A stretch of DNA of 42,488 bases from Nitrospiraceae bacterium (lineage in GTDB: Bacteria > Nitrospirota_A > Leptospirillia > Leptospirillales > Leptospirillaceae). The notes beneath the pieces are model-generated. The model saw only the letters and a list, made by a program, of their open reading frames with translations, did no database searches and was not told the origin of the DNA. Shown here piece after piece: positions 26,454-33,544 of this stretch. How positions within the stretch are numbered: position 1 is the stretch's first letter; every line of letters starts with the position of its first letter. The position numbers and the translations under genes were made by a program. The stretch lies in assembly GCA_028064945.1 (NCBI GenBank), contig JAPTWQ010000014.1, forward strand, positions 1 through 42,488, written 5' to 3'.

Positions 26454-27883
26454 AGTTCTTGTGCGGCATAGAGACCGAATATGGTCTTCTGATCAGGGAC
26501 TGGGACGGGAAAGGTTCCTCGATGATCCGCCAGGAAGAACTTTTCCGGCGGGTGCGCGATTACCTTTTTTTTGAAAAAAAAGCCGGCCTGATCGATTTGC
26601 ATCAGCGCGCTTACGACGAGCCTCCCGGCAACGGAGGATTCCTGAAAAACGGGGGCCGACTGTATATCGACATGGGACATGTGGAATACGCTTCTCCGGA
26701 ATGCGGCACGATCCTTGATCTTGTCGCCATGGATCGGGCCGGTGATCTCCTGCTTGAACAATCCATAAGAGAGCTTGGTCTCTCTAAAAGCATCTCCTTC
26801 ATCAAAAACAACATCGATCATCAGACACTGGCCACCTTCGGATCCCATGAAAACTATTCGGTTCCTCGAAGCTTTCCATTCAATGAGCGGGGGCTTGATC
26901 CTCTCGTCGCCTTTCTCGTCACCCGGCAAATCTTTTCAGGAGCCGGACGCGTCGGAGCCTCGATCATCAACGACAGTCTGATCTCGCTGGACGATTCCAT
27001 CCCTGAGATTCCTTTCCAGATTTCCCAGAGGTCGGACTATGTGGTCAACAAGTTTTATCAATGGGTTCAGATGAATCGCTCCATTGTGAATACGCGTGAC
27101 GAACCGCTGGCCGATCCCTTGCAATTCCGCCGCATTCATCTCCTTCTCGGAGACTCGAACATGTCCCAGTATGCGCTGGCGCTCAAAGCCGGCACGACAA
27201 GACTTGTCCTTGGCTTGATCGAGCGGGGGGAGGCCCCCTGGATTCCGATCGCCGATCCGGTTCAGGCCATCAGATCTCTTTCGCACGACCTCTCGATGAA
27301 CTGGCCTGTGGAGGTCGGAGGAGAGGGCATCATGAGCGCCGTTGATGTTCAGGGAAAATTCTATGAGGCGGCTGAAAAGGCCTTTAGGGGAGAAAGCGAT
27401 GATGCGGACTGGATTCTGGATGCCTGGAACGAGATCCTGACCGATCTTGATAAAAAGGACCCGGAGATCGTGGCAGACCGTGTCGATTGGGCCCAGAAAT
27501 ATGTGCTTCTCGATGCCTTCAGGAAAGAGGAGGGGCTGTCCTGGGAGGACCCATGGATGGAAAGCCTCGATCTCGCCTACCATGACCTCAACCCGGATAC
27601 GGGACTTTTCTATCCCCTTGAAGAGGACGGAACCCACAGAAGACTGGTTTCTCCGTCGGCCATACGGGCCGCTTCGGAAATCGGTCCGGCAGGCACCAGG
27701 GCCCAAGGCCGGTCTGAAGCCGTTCACCGGATTCTTGAGGGGAAATCCGGAAAAAAGGTCTCCGATTACATCATCCAGTGGTTCGGTGTCCAGATTGACG
27801 GAGGGGAGATCCTTTACATGCTGGATCCTTACAAAACCTACCGTCGTGAAGTCGCTTCCTATTTCTCCGAGGGGGGGCAGTGA
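26450..27883 (+). CDS. pafA: PafA: Pup/UBact-protein ligase
   Basis: ATP-dependent ligase that phosphorylates the C-terminal Glu of the modifier and joins it to substrate lysines. 477 residues from TTG 26450, which overlaps the prcA stop by three bases. The longer open frame from 26345 is prcA sequence in another frame. It opens with FLCGIETEYGLLI; NGGRLYIDMGHVEYASPECG near 71 is the PafA form of the metal site, followed by GSHENYSVPRSFPF, SIVNTRDEPLADP and LLGDSNMSQYAL. It lacks the Dop-type loop. Dop and PafA are clearly paralogous along their length. It is the last gene of the locus. Confidence 0.94.
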   Translation: MKFLCGIETEYGLLIRDWDGKGSSMIRQEELFRRVRDYLFFEKKAGLIDLHQRAYDEPPGNGGFLKNGGRLYIDMGHVEYASPECGTILDLVAMDRAGDLLLEQSIRELGLSKSISFIKNNIDHQTLATFGSHENYSVPRSFPFNERGLDPLVAFLVTRQIFSGAGRVGASIINDSLISLDDSIPEIPFQISQRSDYVVNKFYQWVQMNRSIVNTRDEPLADPLQFRRIHLLLGDSNMSQYALALKAGTTRLVLGLIERGEAPWIPIADPVQAIRSLSHDLSMNWPVEVGGEGIMSAVDVQGKFYEAAEKAFRGESDDADWILDAWNEILTDLDKKDPEIVADRVDWAQKYVLLDAFRKEEGLSWEDPWMESLDLAYHDLNPDTGLFYPLEEDGTHRRLVSPSAIRAASEIGPAGTRAQGRSEAVHRILEGKSGKKVSDYIIQWFGVQIDGGEILYMLDPYKTYRREVASYFSEGGQ

Positions 27884-27962
27884 GGGCGTTGTTCTTCTGT
27901 TACCCCCACCCATATTCGCATGTCCTCCTTGGGGAAGAGAAATTCACCAAGCAGGAAAATCT

Positions 27963-29042
27963 CTATCTGAGATTCTGTTGTTTCTGGTGAAATGCGAGAT
28001 AGGGATCCCACATCGCCCCAGTTGCGGTCATGGCAAAGTCGGCCCCCGAAGCTAAAAAGAGGTCATAGTCCTCGACTGTCATCAGACCGCCCACGCCGAT
28101 GACTGAAAGTGGGAGTCCCAAGGAGGCAATCCTGCCGGAAAGTCTGGCGACTACTTCCAGAGCGGCTTTTCGGATGCCGTTCCCGCAGACTCCGGAGCGT
28201 TCGCGACCGGGTCCCGGGAGCGCCGGGCGTCCCTCCGGATTGATCACCGTCGCCGAGAGAGTATTGATTGCCGCGATTGCATTGATGTGGGGTCCAATTT
28301 CGCGAAGTAGAACGTCCGCCTCGGTGTCACTTCCTATATAACCGACTTTGACGATCAGGGGAAAGTCCGGGCCAAGTTCCCGCCGCACGGTTCTAGCCAC
28401 TTTGCCGGCACTTGCCGGATCCTGAAAAATCTGACCCTCGGTTCCTTTCACATTGGGGCAGGAAAAGTTGACCTCAACGGCCTGGGCCCCGGATTCCTTG
28501 GCCATTTTTGCCGCCCGGGCAAAGTTTTCGGCAATGGATTCCCCCTCCCGTTCGGTTCCGACGACGCTGACGATCAGGACTTGTCCCGGCCCTATTTTTT
28601 TTCTGGCCCGGGCAATGTCCTCCTGCCAGACGGTCGGATCCTGGCTCGGCATTCCAAAAGAATTTGTGATGGTGATGTCACGCATGGAGGAGGGCTCCAT
28701 GCGGGGAGATCCGATGAGGGGGGTTGAGAGGGATTGCGGGGTAAGATCTCCAGACACCGAGACATAGAGGCAGTTTGGGGGCGGGTAAGAAGGGTGGGCG
28801 TGAGTTCTGACTGTCTTGTAGACCAGTAGATCGAACCCCATTGTCGCATAAAACCCGATCCAGTCAGAGTTGAGCAAGGGACCCGCCGGAATGCCGAGAC
28901 GGCTGTTGGCCGGTATCCCGAGGAAGGAGACATTGGATGATGTCGGCATGGCGGTTGGAATGCGCCCGTGAAAGACCGGTCCGTCCCGATAGTTGTCTTC
29001 GTAGGATTTATCAATATTGTAAACCGGTTCAGGAATTTGCAA
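27963..29042 (-). CDS. Dihydroorotate dehydrogenase-family flavoenzyme
   Basis: 359 residues from TTG 29042, preceded by AAAGGAG at six bases; the frame to 29090 lacks such a site. It is an FMN-binding TIM barrel: GIPAGPLLNSDWIGFYATMG near 50, NSFGMPSQDP, VEVNFSCPNVKGTEG (with the class-1 catalytic cysteine) near 207, LIVKVGYIG, AINTLSATVINPEGRP and VIGVGGLMTVEDYDLFLASG. The dihydroorotate-binding NSMGLPN pattern is altered to NSFGMPS, and the protein is about 50 residues longer than class-1A PyrD. It could be dihydroorotate dehydrogenase or a related dihydropyrimidine-type enzyme. It overlaps thrB by 14 bases and is convergent with pafA. Confidence 0.78.
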   Translation of the reverse strand: MQIPEPVYNIDKSYEDNYRDGPVFHGRIPTAMPTSSNVSFLGIPANSRLGIPAGPLLNSDWIGFYATMGFDLLVYKTVRTHAHPSYPPPNCLYVSVSGDLTPQSLSTPLIGSPRMEPSSMRDITITNSFGMPSQDPTVWQEDIARARKKIGPGQVLIVSVVGTEREGESIAENFARAAKMAKESGAQAVEVNFSCPNVKGTEGQIFQDPASAGKVARTVRRELGPDFPLIVKVGYIGSDTEADVLLREIGPHINAIAAINTLSATVINPEGRPALPGPGRERSGVCGNGIRKAALEVVARLSGRIASLGLPLSVIGVGGLMTVEDYDLFLASGADFAMTATGAMWDPYLAFHQKQQNLR

Positions 29043-29976
29043 CGCGTACTCCTTTGGGGTCGATGGTCGAAAGAATGATGGAGGCTTCAATGCCTAGGAT
29101 TTTCAGTGTCTTCTGAAGCTGATTTTCGATGGCCTGAATCCGGCCAGGATGTGGAGTCAGTGCGACCATTGTGGAGCCTGCTCCCGAAATGGCAAACCCA
29201 GTCGCTCCTGAGGAAAGAGCTGTTTCTTTCAGGGAATCGAATCCCTTGATCAGATTTTTCCTGTAGGGTTCGATGAGGGGATCCGATACTCGCAAGCAAA
29301 AGAGTTCGGGGTCGTTTCTCATGATTCCCGCAAGAATCCCCGCTGTGTTGGCGAGAGCTCCCACGGCATCCTGCCTCGGGACCATGTCGGGAAGAATGCG
29401 GCGGGCCTCGGAGGTTTTGACTGTCGTGCGGGGAATCACGAAAAGCAGATGAACACCTTCAATGCAACCAACAGGCAGGGATGTTCGACTCGCTCCATGG
29501 CTGACGGTCACTCCTCCGAAAAGGCAGGCCGAGATGTTGTCAAGGAAAACCCCCCCGCTCACTTCGGATTCCGCTCTCAGGGCGGCGTCCAGAATTTCAG
29601 CGTCCCTGAATATTTCTCCCGCCAGGAGGTGTGCCAGATACGCCCCGCCGACAGCCGAGGCGGCTGAAGATCCGAGGCCGGATCCGGGGACCCCTTTGGT
29701 GATGGTCATCCGGAAAGGAGTCTCTATTCCTGCCCTGTTGAGGAGTATTCGTGCCGAGATGCTGGCTGTATTCTGGTCCGGTATGGTCGGAAGGAGCGTC
29801 CAGGCTCCGGTAATTGAATCGATCCTGTCTTTGTCGAGCGAGGAGTCGAGTTGAGCCGAAATCAGGTCTCCCATCCCTGAAACAGCCATGCCGAGTGTAT
29901 CAAATCCTGGTCCGATGTTTCCGACCGAAGCAGGCGCATAGACCGATAGAAGGCGTGAGACTCGGGGGTCGGCCAT
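29029..29976 (-). CDS. thrB: Homoserine kinase
   Basis: GHMP kinase that phosphorylates L-homoserine in threonine synthesis. The 315-residue protein (ATG 29976 behind AGGAGA) has the N-terminal VYAPASVGNIGPGFDTLG near 13, the ATP loop GVPGSGLGSSAASAVGGAYL near 91, and the C-terminal GFAISGAGSTMVAL near 256, all typical of ThrB. It is followed, with a 14-base overlap, by the DHODH-like gene, with which it is presumably co-transcribed. Confidence 0.94.
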   Translation of the reverse strand: MADPRVSRLLSVYAPASVGNIGPGFDTLGMAVSGMGDLISAQLDSSLDKDRIDSITGAWTLLPTIPDQNTASISARILLNRAGIETPFRMTITKGVPGSGLGSSAASAVGGAYLAHLLAGEIFRDAEILDAALRAESEVSGGVFLDNISACLFGGVTVSHGASRTSLPVGCIEGVHLLFVIPRTTVKTSEARRILPDMVPRQDAVGALANTAGILAGIMRNDPELFCLRVSDPLIEPYRKNLIKGFDSLKETALSSGATGFAISGAGSTMVALTPHPGRIQAIENQLQKTLKILGIEASIILSTIDPKGVRVANS

Positions 29977-30030
29977 GCCGTAGGTTCTCCTGAAAATTTA
30001 GAGGGAATTAAAGTCGATTAACCTTTGTCA

Positions 30031-30039
30031 ATTCTATCA
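30031..30039 (-). promoter_or_regulatory. Extended -10 candidate for thrB
   Basis: TGATAGAAT on the minus strand, about 55 bases before the thrB ATG and identical to the element before the hemX-like gene. No convincing -35 box is present, as is allowed for extended -10 promoters. It lies 26 bases beyond the stop codon of the upstream VIT-family gene. Confidence 0.35.
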
Positions 30040-30064
30040 TAATGCGCATGAAAAATGAGATGGC

Positions 30065-30808
30065 TCAGTGGAGCAGGGAAAGGAGTCGTGGGAGAATCGT
30101 TCCAATAAAGAGGCCAGAAACACCGGCGATGCCTCCCAGCAAAAGCATTTCTCCCGCTCCCTTCAGCGGGGGTTCATTCGAAAGCCGGGACTTTATGCTT
30201 CCTGTCAGGAAAAGGGCCAGGCAGGAAAAAACAAGTGAATCTGTGAAGGCGGATCCGATTTGTCCAAGTAGGAAATAAGGGAGAAGGGGTGGAATGGCTC
30301 CGATCAGAAAGGAGCCTCCAAGAAGGAGTCCCCCTTTAAGTGGGGATTCAAGATCTTCCTCATGGAGACCAAGTTCTTCCCTGATCATGAATCGGTGCCA
30401 GGCCTCCGGATTGGATGTGATTTTTTCGGTGACAAGATCCGACTGATCCGGAGCGAGGCCGAACGAAAGAAAAAGATTTCTGACTTCTTCGCGCTCTGTT
30501 TCGGGGATGTTGTCGATCTCCCATTTTTCCCGGGCGATTTCGCGTCTGAAAATGTCATTTTGGGTTCGGGATCCGAGATACCCTCCGATTGCCATGGAAA
30601 GTCCGCCGGCGATGGCGGTCATCAAGGCAGCGTAAATGATTGAAAGACGAGGCAGTGAGGAGCCGGTCAGTCCGCCCAGGAAGCTGAGCAAGGTCACCAT
30701 CCCGTCATTCATTCCAAGTATGACGTCGCGAAACTTCCTTTTGGCGGGAAGATGCCCGCCTTCTGAGGAGTCCCGTGAAAAAATGGTATTTTTTCCCATT
30801 GTTCCCAT
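30065..30808 (-). CDS. VIT1/CCC1-family iron/manganese transporter
   Basis: 247 residues with about five membrane helices. RDVILGMNDGMVTLLSFLGG near 27 is the first-helix signature. AIAGGLSMAIGGYLGSRTQ near 65 precedes the polar, Glu-rich cytoplasmic segment (REIAREKWEI ... EELGLHEEDLESP), which in this family binds metal. Three helices complete the protein. Members move Fe2+ or Mn2+ out of the cytosol, which would suit an iron-oxidising organism. The start is uncertain: ATG 30808 or ATG 30799, neither with a good ribosome site. Confidence 0.85.
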   Translation of the reverse strand: MGTMGKNTIFSRDSSEGGHLPAKRKFRDVILGMNDGMVTLLSFLGGLTGSSLPRLSIIYAALMTAIAGGLSMAIGGYLGSRTQNDIFRREIAREKWEIDNIPETEREEVRNLFLSFGLAPDQSDLVTEKITSNPEAWHRFMIREELGLHEEDLESPLKGGLLLGGSFLIGAIPPLLPYFLLGQIGSAFTDSLVFSCLALFLTGSIKSRLSNEPPLKGAGEMLLLGGIAGVSGLFIGTILPRLLSLLH

Positions 30809-31362
30809 AGGACAATCATAGACAAGTCGGCCGTCAGTATTCCATATGGCAGGAACTCCTTTTTTAAAATGGGAGCATTTGTTTGAAGCCGGAAGCCTTT
30901 TCGAGATTCGAATTCACGGAGTAGGTTTTCGCCGCAAATCCTTGGAACAATCTCGCTTAGGTCTAGGGCAGCTTCACGCCGACCATGACTTTCGTCGGAG
31001 CCCGCGTACTGTTTTCTCGCAAATTAAGGCCAGGGGTTATGCGTAAAGAATTAGGAAGTTGACACATGGAACCGTGAAAGAGGAAAGAATTGTCTTGAGG
31101 AAGGAGAATGGACCGAGGTATCCGGTAGGAGTTCCCTTACCGCAAATCTCCACTGATCCCCGAAATTGCGATTTTCGGCCAATAGCCGTTATCTGGTTAA
31201 ATCATGGCCCATGAAAAAAGATGCAAACCTCCTCAGGTCGTCTTGACAAGCAATTCTTCAAGGCGTATTCTTCCGTGTGTAATGCCCTCAAAATACGGGT
31301 CCGCGAGGATCTGTGCGGATCAAGGCACTTATTCCTTATCTTCTTTTTGTAAGGGGGTTGTC
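30809..31362. other. Long gap before the cytochrome cluster, no firm gene
   Basis: A 554-base region between the divergent VIT-family gene and the first small membrane gene. A 66-codon frame at 30846-31046 has no ribosome site, no recognisable features and is probably chance. A -35-like TTGACA is at 31059-31064 without a well-placed -10 box, and a 6-bp stem-loop (CCGAAA/TTTCGG) is at 31160-31178. The promoter of the cytochrome cluster should lie here, possibly under an activator, since no clear sigma-70 site was seen. Confidence 0.4.
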
Positions 31363-31599
31363 GTGGCTCAAAGTCATCAGAAGGGAATCGTGGCCTATTG
31401 GCTCGGTGCGGCATTCTCGGCGGTAGGAAGTGGTTCGGTTGTCGGATTCTGCCTGCAGGAGTGGTTCGGTGCCCACCGGTTTGAAACATGGCGTGAATCC
31501 TACATCTGGATTTACTGGATCATGGTGCTTTCCACGGTTGCTGGTGCTCTGATCGGGCTGTACTCCTATTCCTACCACAGGAAGCGCGAGGGTTGGTGA
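31363..31599 (+). CDS. Small membrane protein of the cytochrome cluster
   Basis: 78 residues from GTG 31363, preceded by AAGGGGG five bases away. The open frame extends back to 31204, but this start is the best supported. Two hydrophobic helices are predicted: IVAYWLGAAFSAVGSGSVVG and a C-terminal one (YIWIYWIMVLSTVAGALIG), followed by a basic tail. No family was recognised. It is the first gene of the cluster and may be a small subunit or assembly factor of the redox complex. Confidence 0.65.
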   Translation: MAQSHQKGIVAYWLGAAFSAVGSGSVVGFCLQEWFGAHRFETWRESYIWIYWIMVLSTVAGALIGLYSYSYHRKREGW

Positions 31600-31655
31600 T
31601 CGTGGTTTTCTGTGAGGCTAAAAGGTCAGAATCCTAAAACTTGGGAGGTGCCAGT

Positions 31656-31880
31656 ATGTGGATGTTAAGTGCAATTACATCGCTGTCAAGCGCACAACTT
31701 AAAGAGCTTTCCGATCCAAGTCACTGTTGCGGAATGACCCCCGGAGGGGCGAGCCAGGGTGTGGCTTCCTTTGCGGCCTTTATGGGGACGGCAACGGCAA
31801 TCGGCAGCATGGTTCTGTTGCTTGTCTGCATGTCGGGGATTGCTGGACGGGCGAAATTCGATCCTTCTCGCAAAAAGTAG
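31656..31880 (+). CDS. Small Cys-containing membrane protein
   Basis: 74 residues from ATG 31656 with GGGAGG upstream. A short N-terminal amphipathic part contains DPSHCCGMTPGG, where the His-Cys-Cys triplet could bind metal. One helix (residues about 37-62) and a basic tail (RAKFDPSRKK) follow. No family was recognised. It is followed at once by a strong hairpin, so its transcript could be more abundant than the downstream genes. Confidence 0.6.
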   Translation: MWMLSAITSLSSAQLKELSDPSHCCGMTPGGASQGVASFAAFMGTATAIGSMVLLLVCMSGIAGRAKFDPSRKK

Positions 31881-31892
31881 GGTGCTGGAATA

Positions 31893-31927
31893 GAAAAGGA
31901 ATGCCGGGTTTCCCGGTCTCCTTTTCT
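31893..31927 (+). terminator. Hairpin, probable partial terminator
   Basis: GAAAAGGA (31893-31900) pairs with TCCTTTTC (31919-31926), and an inner CCGGG/CCCGG closes a three-base loop. The TTTT in the 3' arm is part of the stem. It lies 13 bases after a stop codon and 91 bases before the CcoO-like gene, and may act as an attenuator, a terminator or an RNA-stabilising element. Confidence 0.55.
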
Positions 31928-32017
31928 TGGGGTGCAGAATAACTTCTGTGCCTGGATTGTCTTCCGTTGTGTGTCGGAAAGACAGATTAAACCTCAAGAG
32001 CGTTTAAGGAGTGCGAG

Positions 32018-32548
32018 ATGGCATTTCGCGAGTACAAATTTGGGGTGATGATGACCGGCACAGTCTTCGCTGTGACGCTGTCCATTACGGTGTTGTTTCC
32101 TGCCATGGAGATGAGCAAAGTTCCTCCCTCTGCAACGGCGATCCAGAAAGCCAAGGATTACGGCCCGGAGAGTGGATTCACGATTGAGGATCCCTTCATG
32201 ACGGGTGAAAACCGTCCAACCATGATCGGAAAAGGAAAGGTGATCTTTGTCCGGGAAGGTTGCTGGTGGTGCCACACCCTTCTTCCCGAGCAGACTCAGG
32301 ACTGGCAGTATTTTGGTGCTCCTCCAAGGGTTTCCGACTTTGTCGGCGAATCCCCGACCGTTTTCGGATCGGATCGCAAAGCTCCAGATCTGCTTCATGT
32401 CGGAAGCCGTTTGCCCATCAAGGGATGGCATCTTGTTCACCATGCCAATCCCCGGGCGGTTCAGCCCATGTCACAGATGCCCGCATTTAACTATCTTTCC
32501 AAGCGGGATCTGAATGCTTTGGCTGATTATATGATGAGCCTCAAATAG
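32018..32548 (+). CDS. CcoO-like membrane-anchored mono-haem cytochrome c
   Basis: 176 residues from ATG 32018 (AAGGAG upstream). One N-terminal membrane anchor at about 8-30, then a periplasmic domain with the haem c motif CWWCH near 82, preceded by GKVIFVREG as in CcoO. Further CcoO features follow in order: an aromatic YFGAPP stretch, GSDRKAPDLLHVGSRLP, WHLVHHANPRAV and the axial-methionine motif MSQMPAFNYL near 150. CcoO is usually 200-240 residues, so this is a short version. In cbb3 oxidases CcoO passes electrons to CcoN; no full CcoN is encoded nearby, so its acceptor is open. Confidence 0.85.
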   Translation: MAFREYKFGVMMTGTVFAVTLSITVLFPAMEMSKVPPSATAIQKAKDYGPESGFTIEDPFMTGENRPTMIGKGKVIFVREGCWWCHTLLPEQTQDWQYFGAPPRVSDFVGESPTVFGSDRKAPDLLHVGSRLPIKGWHLVHHANPRAVQPMSQMPAFNYLSKRDLNALADYMMSLK

Positions 32549-32554
32549 CTTTTG

Positions 32555-32606
32555 GGGGAAGCTAGGCTCTATGAAGTATTGAGTGATCGTAGGGCCTGGC
32601 TTCCTC
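32555..32606 (+). other. Long intercistronic hairpin
   Basis: GGAAGCTAGGC (32557-32567) pairs with GCCTGGCTTCC (32594-32604) with a single G-U pair. Two further outer pairs and an inner CTATGA/TCGTAG arm extend the stem. No T tract follows, so it is more likely an mRNA-stability or processing element after the CcoO-like gene than a terminator. Confidence 0.55.
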
Positions 32607-32674
32607 GGTATGGTAGACACTCAAGGTCGAACTGAACTTCCGGTTCTGTAAATACCTCTAAAAGGAGTGGTGTT

Positions 32675-33007
32675 ATGGCTGATGTTGAAGAGCTTCTGAA
32701 TGAAAGATTTGACGGGATGCTCGAAGGAACGAACAATATCCCTGGAATTATTATTCTTCTGCTGGTGATGACTGTTGTGACCGCCGAGCTCTTGACTTTC
32801 CCGCTTTTCGGGGCCCGTCCGCAGCTTCCGGGTCATCTTCATTACTGGCTCGTACAGGGTGTTCCGGTTTTGAAAGCACACACTTCTCCCAATCTGGCTC
32901 GTCCGTGGTGGGATCAAGGGTACGTGATCAATTCAATCTATGTTTCTATTTTCTTTACGTGGGTCGGTTTGCTGATGAAAAGAACAGAAGTTGCCCGGGA
33001 TTTCTAA
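32675..33007 (+). CDS. Small two-helix membrane protein of the cytochrome cluster
   Basis: 110 residues from ATG 32675 with AAGGAG upstream. An acidic N-terminal stretch (MADVEELLNERFDGMLEG) precedes a helix (IPGIIILLLVMTVVTAELLTF). A likely periplasmic part holds GHLHYWLVQG and several prolines, and a second helix (INSIYVSIFFTWVGLLM) is near the end. The His-x-His and tryptophans might contact haem or a quinone, but no family was recognised. Its position right after the CcoO-like cytochrome suggests a complex subunit. Confidence 0.7.
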   Translation: MADVEELLNERFDGMLEGTNNIPGIIILLLVMTVVTAELLTFPLFGARPQLPGHLHYWLVQGVPVLKAHTSPNLARPWWDQGYVINSIYVSIFFTWVGLLMKRTEVARDF

Positions 33008-33038
33008 CGCTAATTTGATGCCAATCCCGGCAACTTCT
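32986..33038 (+). other. 16-bp hairpin across a stop codon
   Basis: AGAAGTTGCC-C-GGGATT (32986-33002) pairs with AATCCCGGCAACTTCT (33023-33038), broken only by one bulged C, around a 20-base loop. The arm covers the last codons of the 110-residue membrane protein and the loop contains its stop codon. No T tract follows. It may stabilise the upstream mRNA 3' end or slow ribosomes. Confidence 0.6.
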
Positions 33039-33075
33039 CTGTGTTCCACTCACAATCCAAGGGGAGGTGAGTCCT

Positions 33076-33180
33076 TTGTGGAATGTAAATAGTCCTATCG
33101 TTTTCTGGAGTATTACACTGATAATGCTTTTTTCTGCACTCATCTATTCCTTCTTCATCGACGATGTGAAGCCTGAGTAA
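33076..33180 (+). CDS. 34-residue single-helix membrane protein (CcoQ-like size)
   Basis: A tiny gene starting with TTG 33076, eight bases after GGGGAGG. The product begins MWNVNSPIVFWS, has one hydrophobic helix of about 20 residues ending near LIYSFFID, and a short acidic C-terminus (DDVKPE). Single-helix proteins of this kind, such as CcoQ, stabilise cbb3 oxidases. Sequence similarity to CcoQ cannot be claimed at this length. A good ribosome site and the position within the cluster make it likely to be real. Confidence 0.6.
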   Translation: MWNVNSPIVFWSITLIMLFSALIYSFFIDDVKPE

Positions 33181-33209
33181 ATATAAGGCTTTATGAAGAG
33201 GGCCGGCGG

Positions 33210-33224
33210 GGGGAGCAGCTCCCC
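33210..33224 (+). other. Short GC-rich stem-loop
   Basis: GGGGAG and CTCCCC form a 6-bp stem around a three-base loop, ten bases before the terminator that follows. Together they make a double hairpin after the 34-residue gene. Confidence 0.4.
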
Positions 33225-33234
33225 TCGTATACAT

Positions 33235-33269
33235 AAAAAAGGCGGTTTCCTGCGGAGGCCGCCTTTTTT
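33235..33269 (+). terminator. Intrinsic terminator inside the cytochrome cluster
   Basis: AAAAAAGGCGGTTTCC pairs with GGAGGCCGCCTTTTTT around a TGC loop: a GC-rich stem followed by six T residues, the best intrinsic terminator in the window. It could act on both strands. It separates the first part of the cluster (31363-33180) from the second (33331-38703). Confidence 0.85.
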
Positions 33270-33281
33270 ATTGCTTGAAGG

Positions 33282-33311
33282 TTGCGGTTCCTTGCCCGGC
33301 AGGTGTACAAT
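33282..33311 (+). promoter_or_regulatory. Promoter candidate for the second cytochrome transcript
   Basis: TTGCGG (33282-33287), an 18-base spacer and TACAAT (33306-33311) lie just past the terminator and 20 bases before the next start codon. The -10 box is good and the -35 box weak. A promoter is expected here because of the upstream terminator. Confidence 0.35.
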
Positions 33312-33330
33312 CGGGGTTACGAGGTGTTGT

Positions 33331-33537
33331 ATGTCGATTAAGATGTCTGTCTCTGTTGTAATTTTTACTTTTCTTACCGCTTCTGTAATTACCTTTGCCA
33401 TCATGTCCCGCTATATTATCGGCCCCTTCAAAAAGCTCAAGCGAGGAGAGCAAGTTATCATCGCCATGAGTTTCGTCGGAATTATCAGCGTCATTTCCTT
33501 TGCGATTATCCAGCTTTTATTGAGAATTCTGGTGTAA
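33331..33537 (+). CDS. Small two-helix membrane protein
   Basis: 68 residues from ATG 33331 with GAGGTG upstream. The open frame back to 33193 runs through the terminator and is excluded. Two hydrophobic segments (SVVIFTFLTASVITFAIM and a C-terminal one) flank a basic loop RYIIGPFKKLKRGEQ. No family was recognised. It is the first gene of the second transcript, 7 bases before the mono-haem cytochrome gene, and is probably an assembly or anchor protein. Confidence 0.6.
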   Translation: MSIKMSVSVVIFTFLTASVITFAIMSRYIIGPFKKLKRGEQVIIAMSFVGIISVISFAIIQLLLRILV

Positions 33538-33544
33538 TAATCGA

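Noticed and set aside
26936..27913. Minus-strand frame of 325 codons opposite pafA
   Set aside because: Shadow of a strongly supported gene; composition is typical of an antisense frame in GC-rich DNA.
30846..31046. 66-codon plus-strand frame in the gap before the cytochrome cluster
   Set aside because: No ribosome site before its ATG, no hydrophobic or conserved-looking segment, and chance frames of this size are common.
31059..31064. TTGACA as the -35 box of the cytochrome cluster promoter
   Set aside because: No -10 hexamer lies 16-19 bases downstream; the nearest candidate is at 20 bases and is poor.
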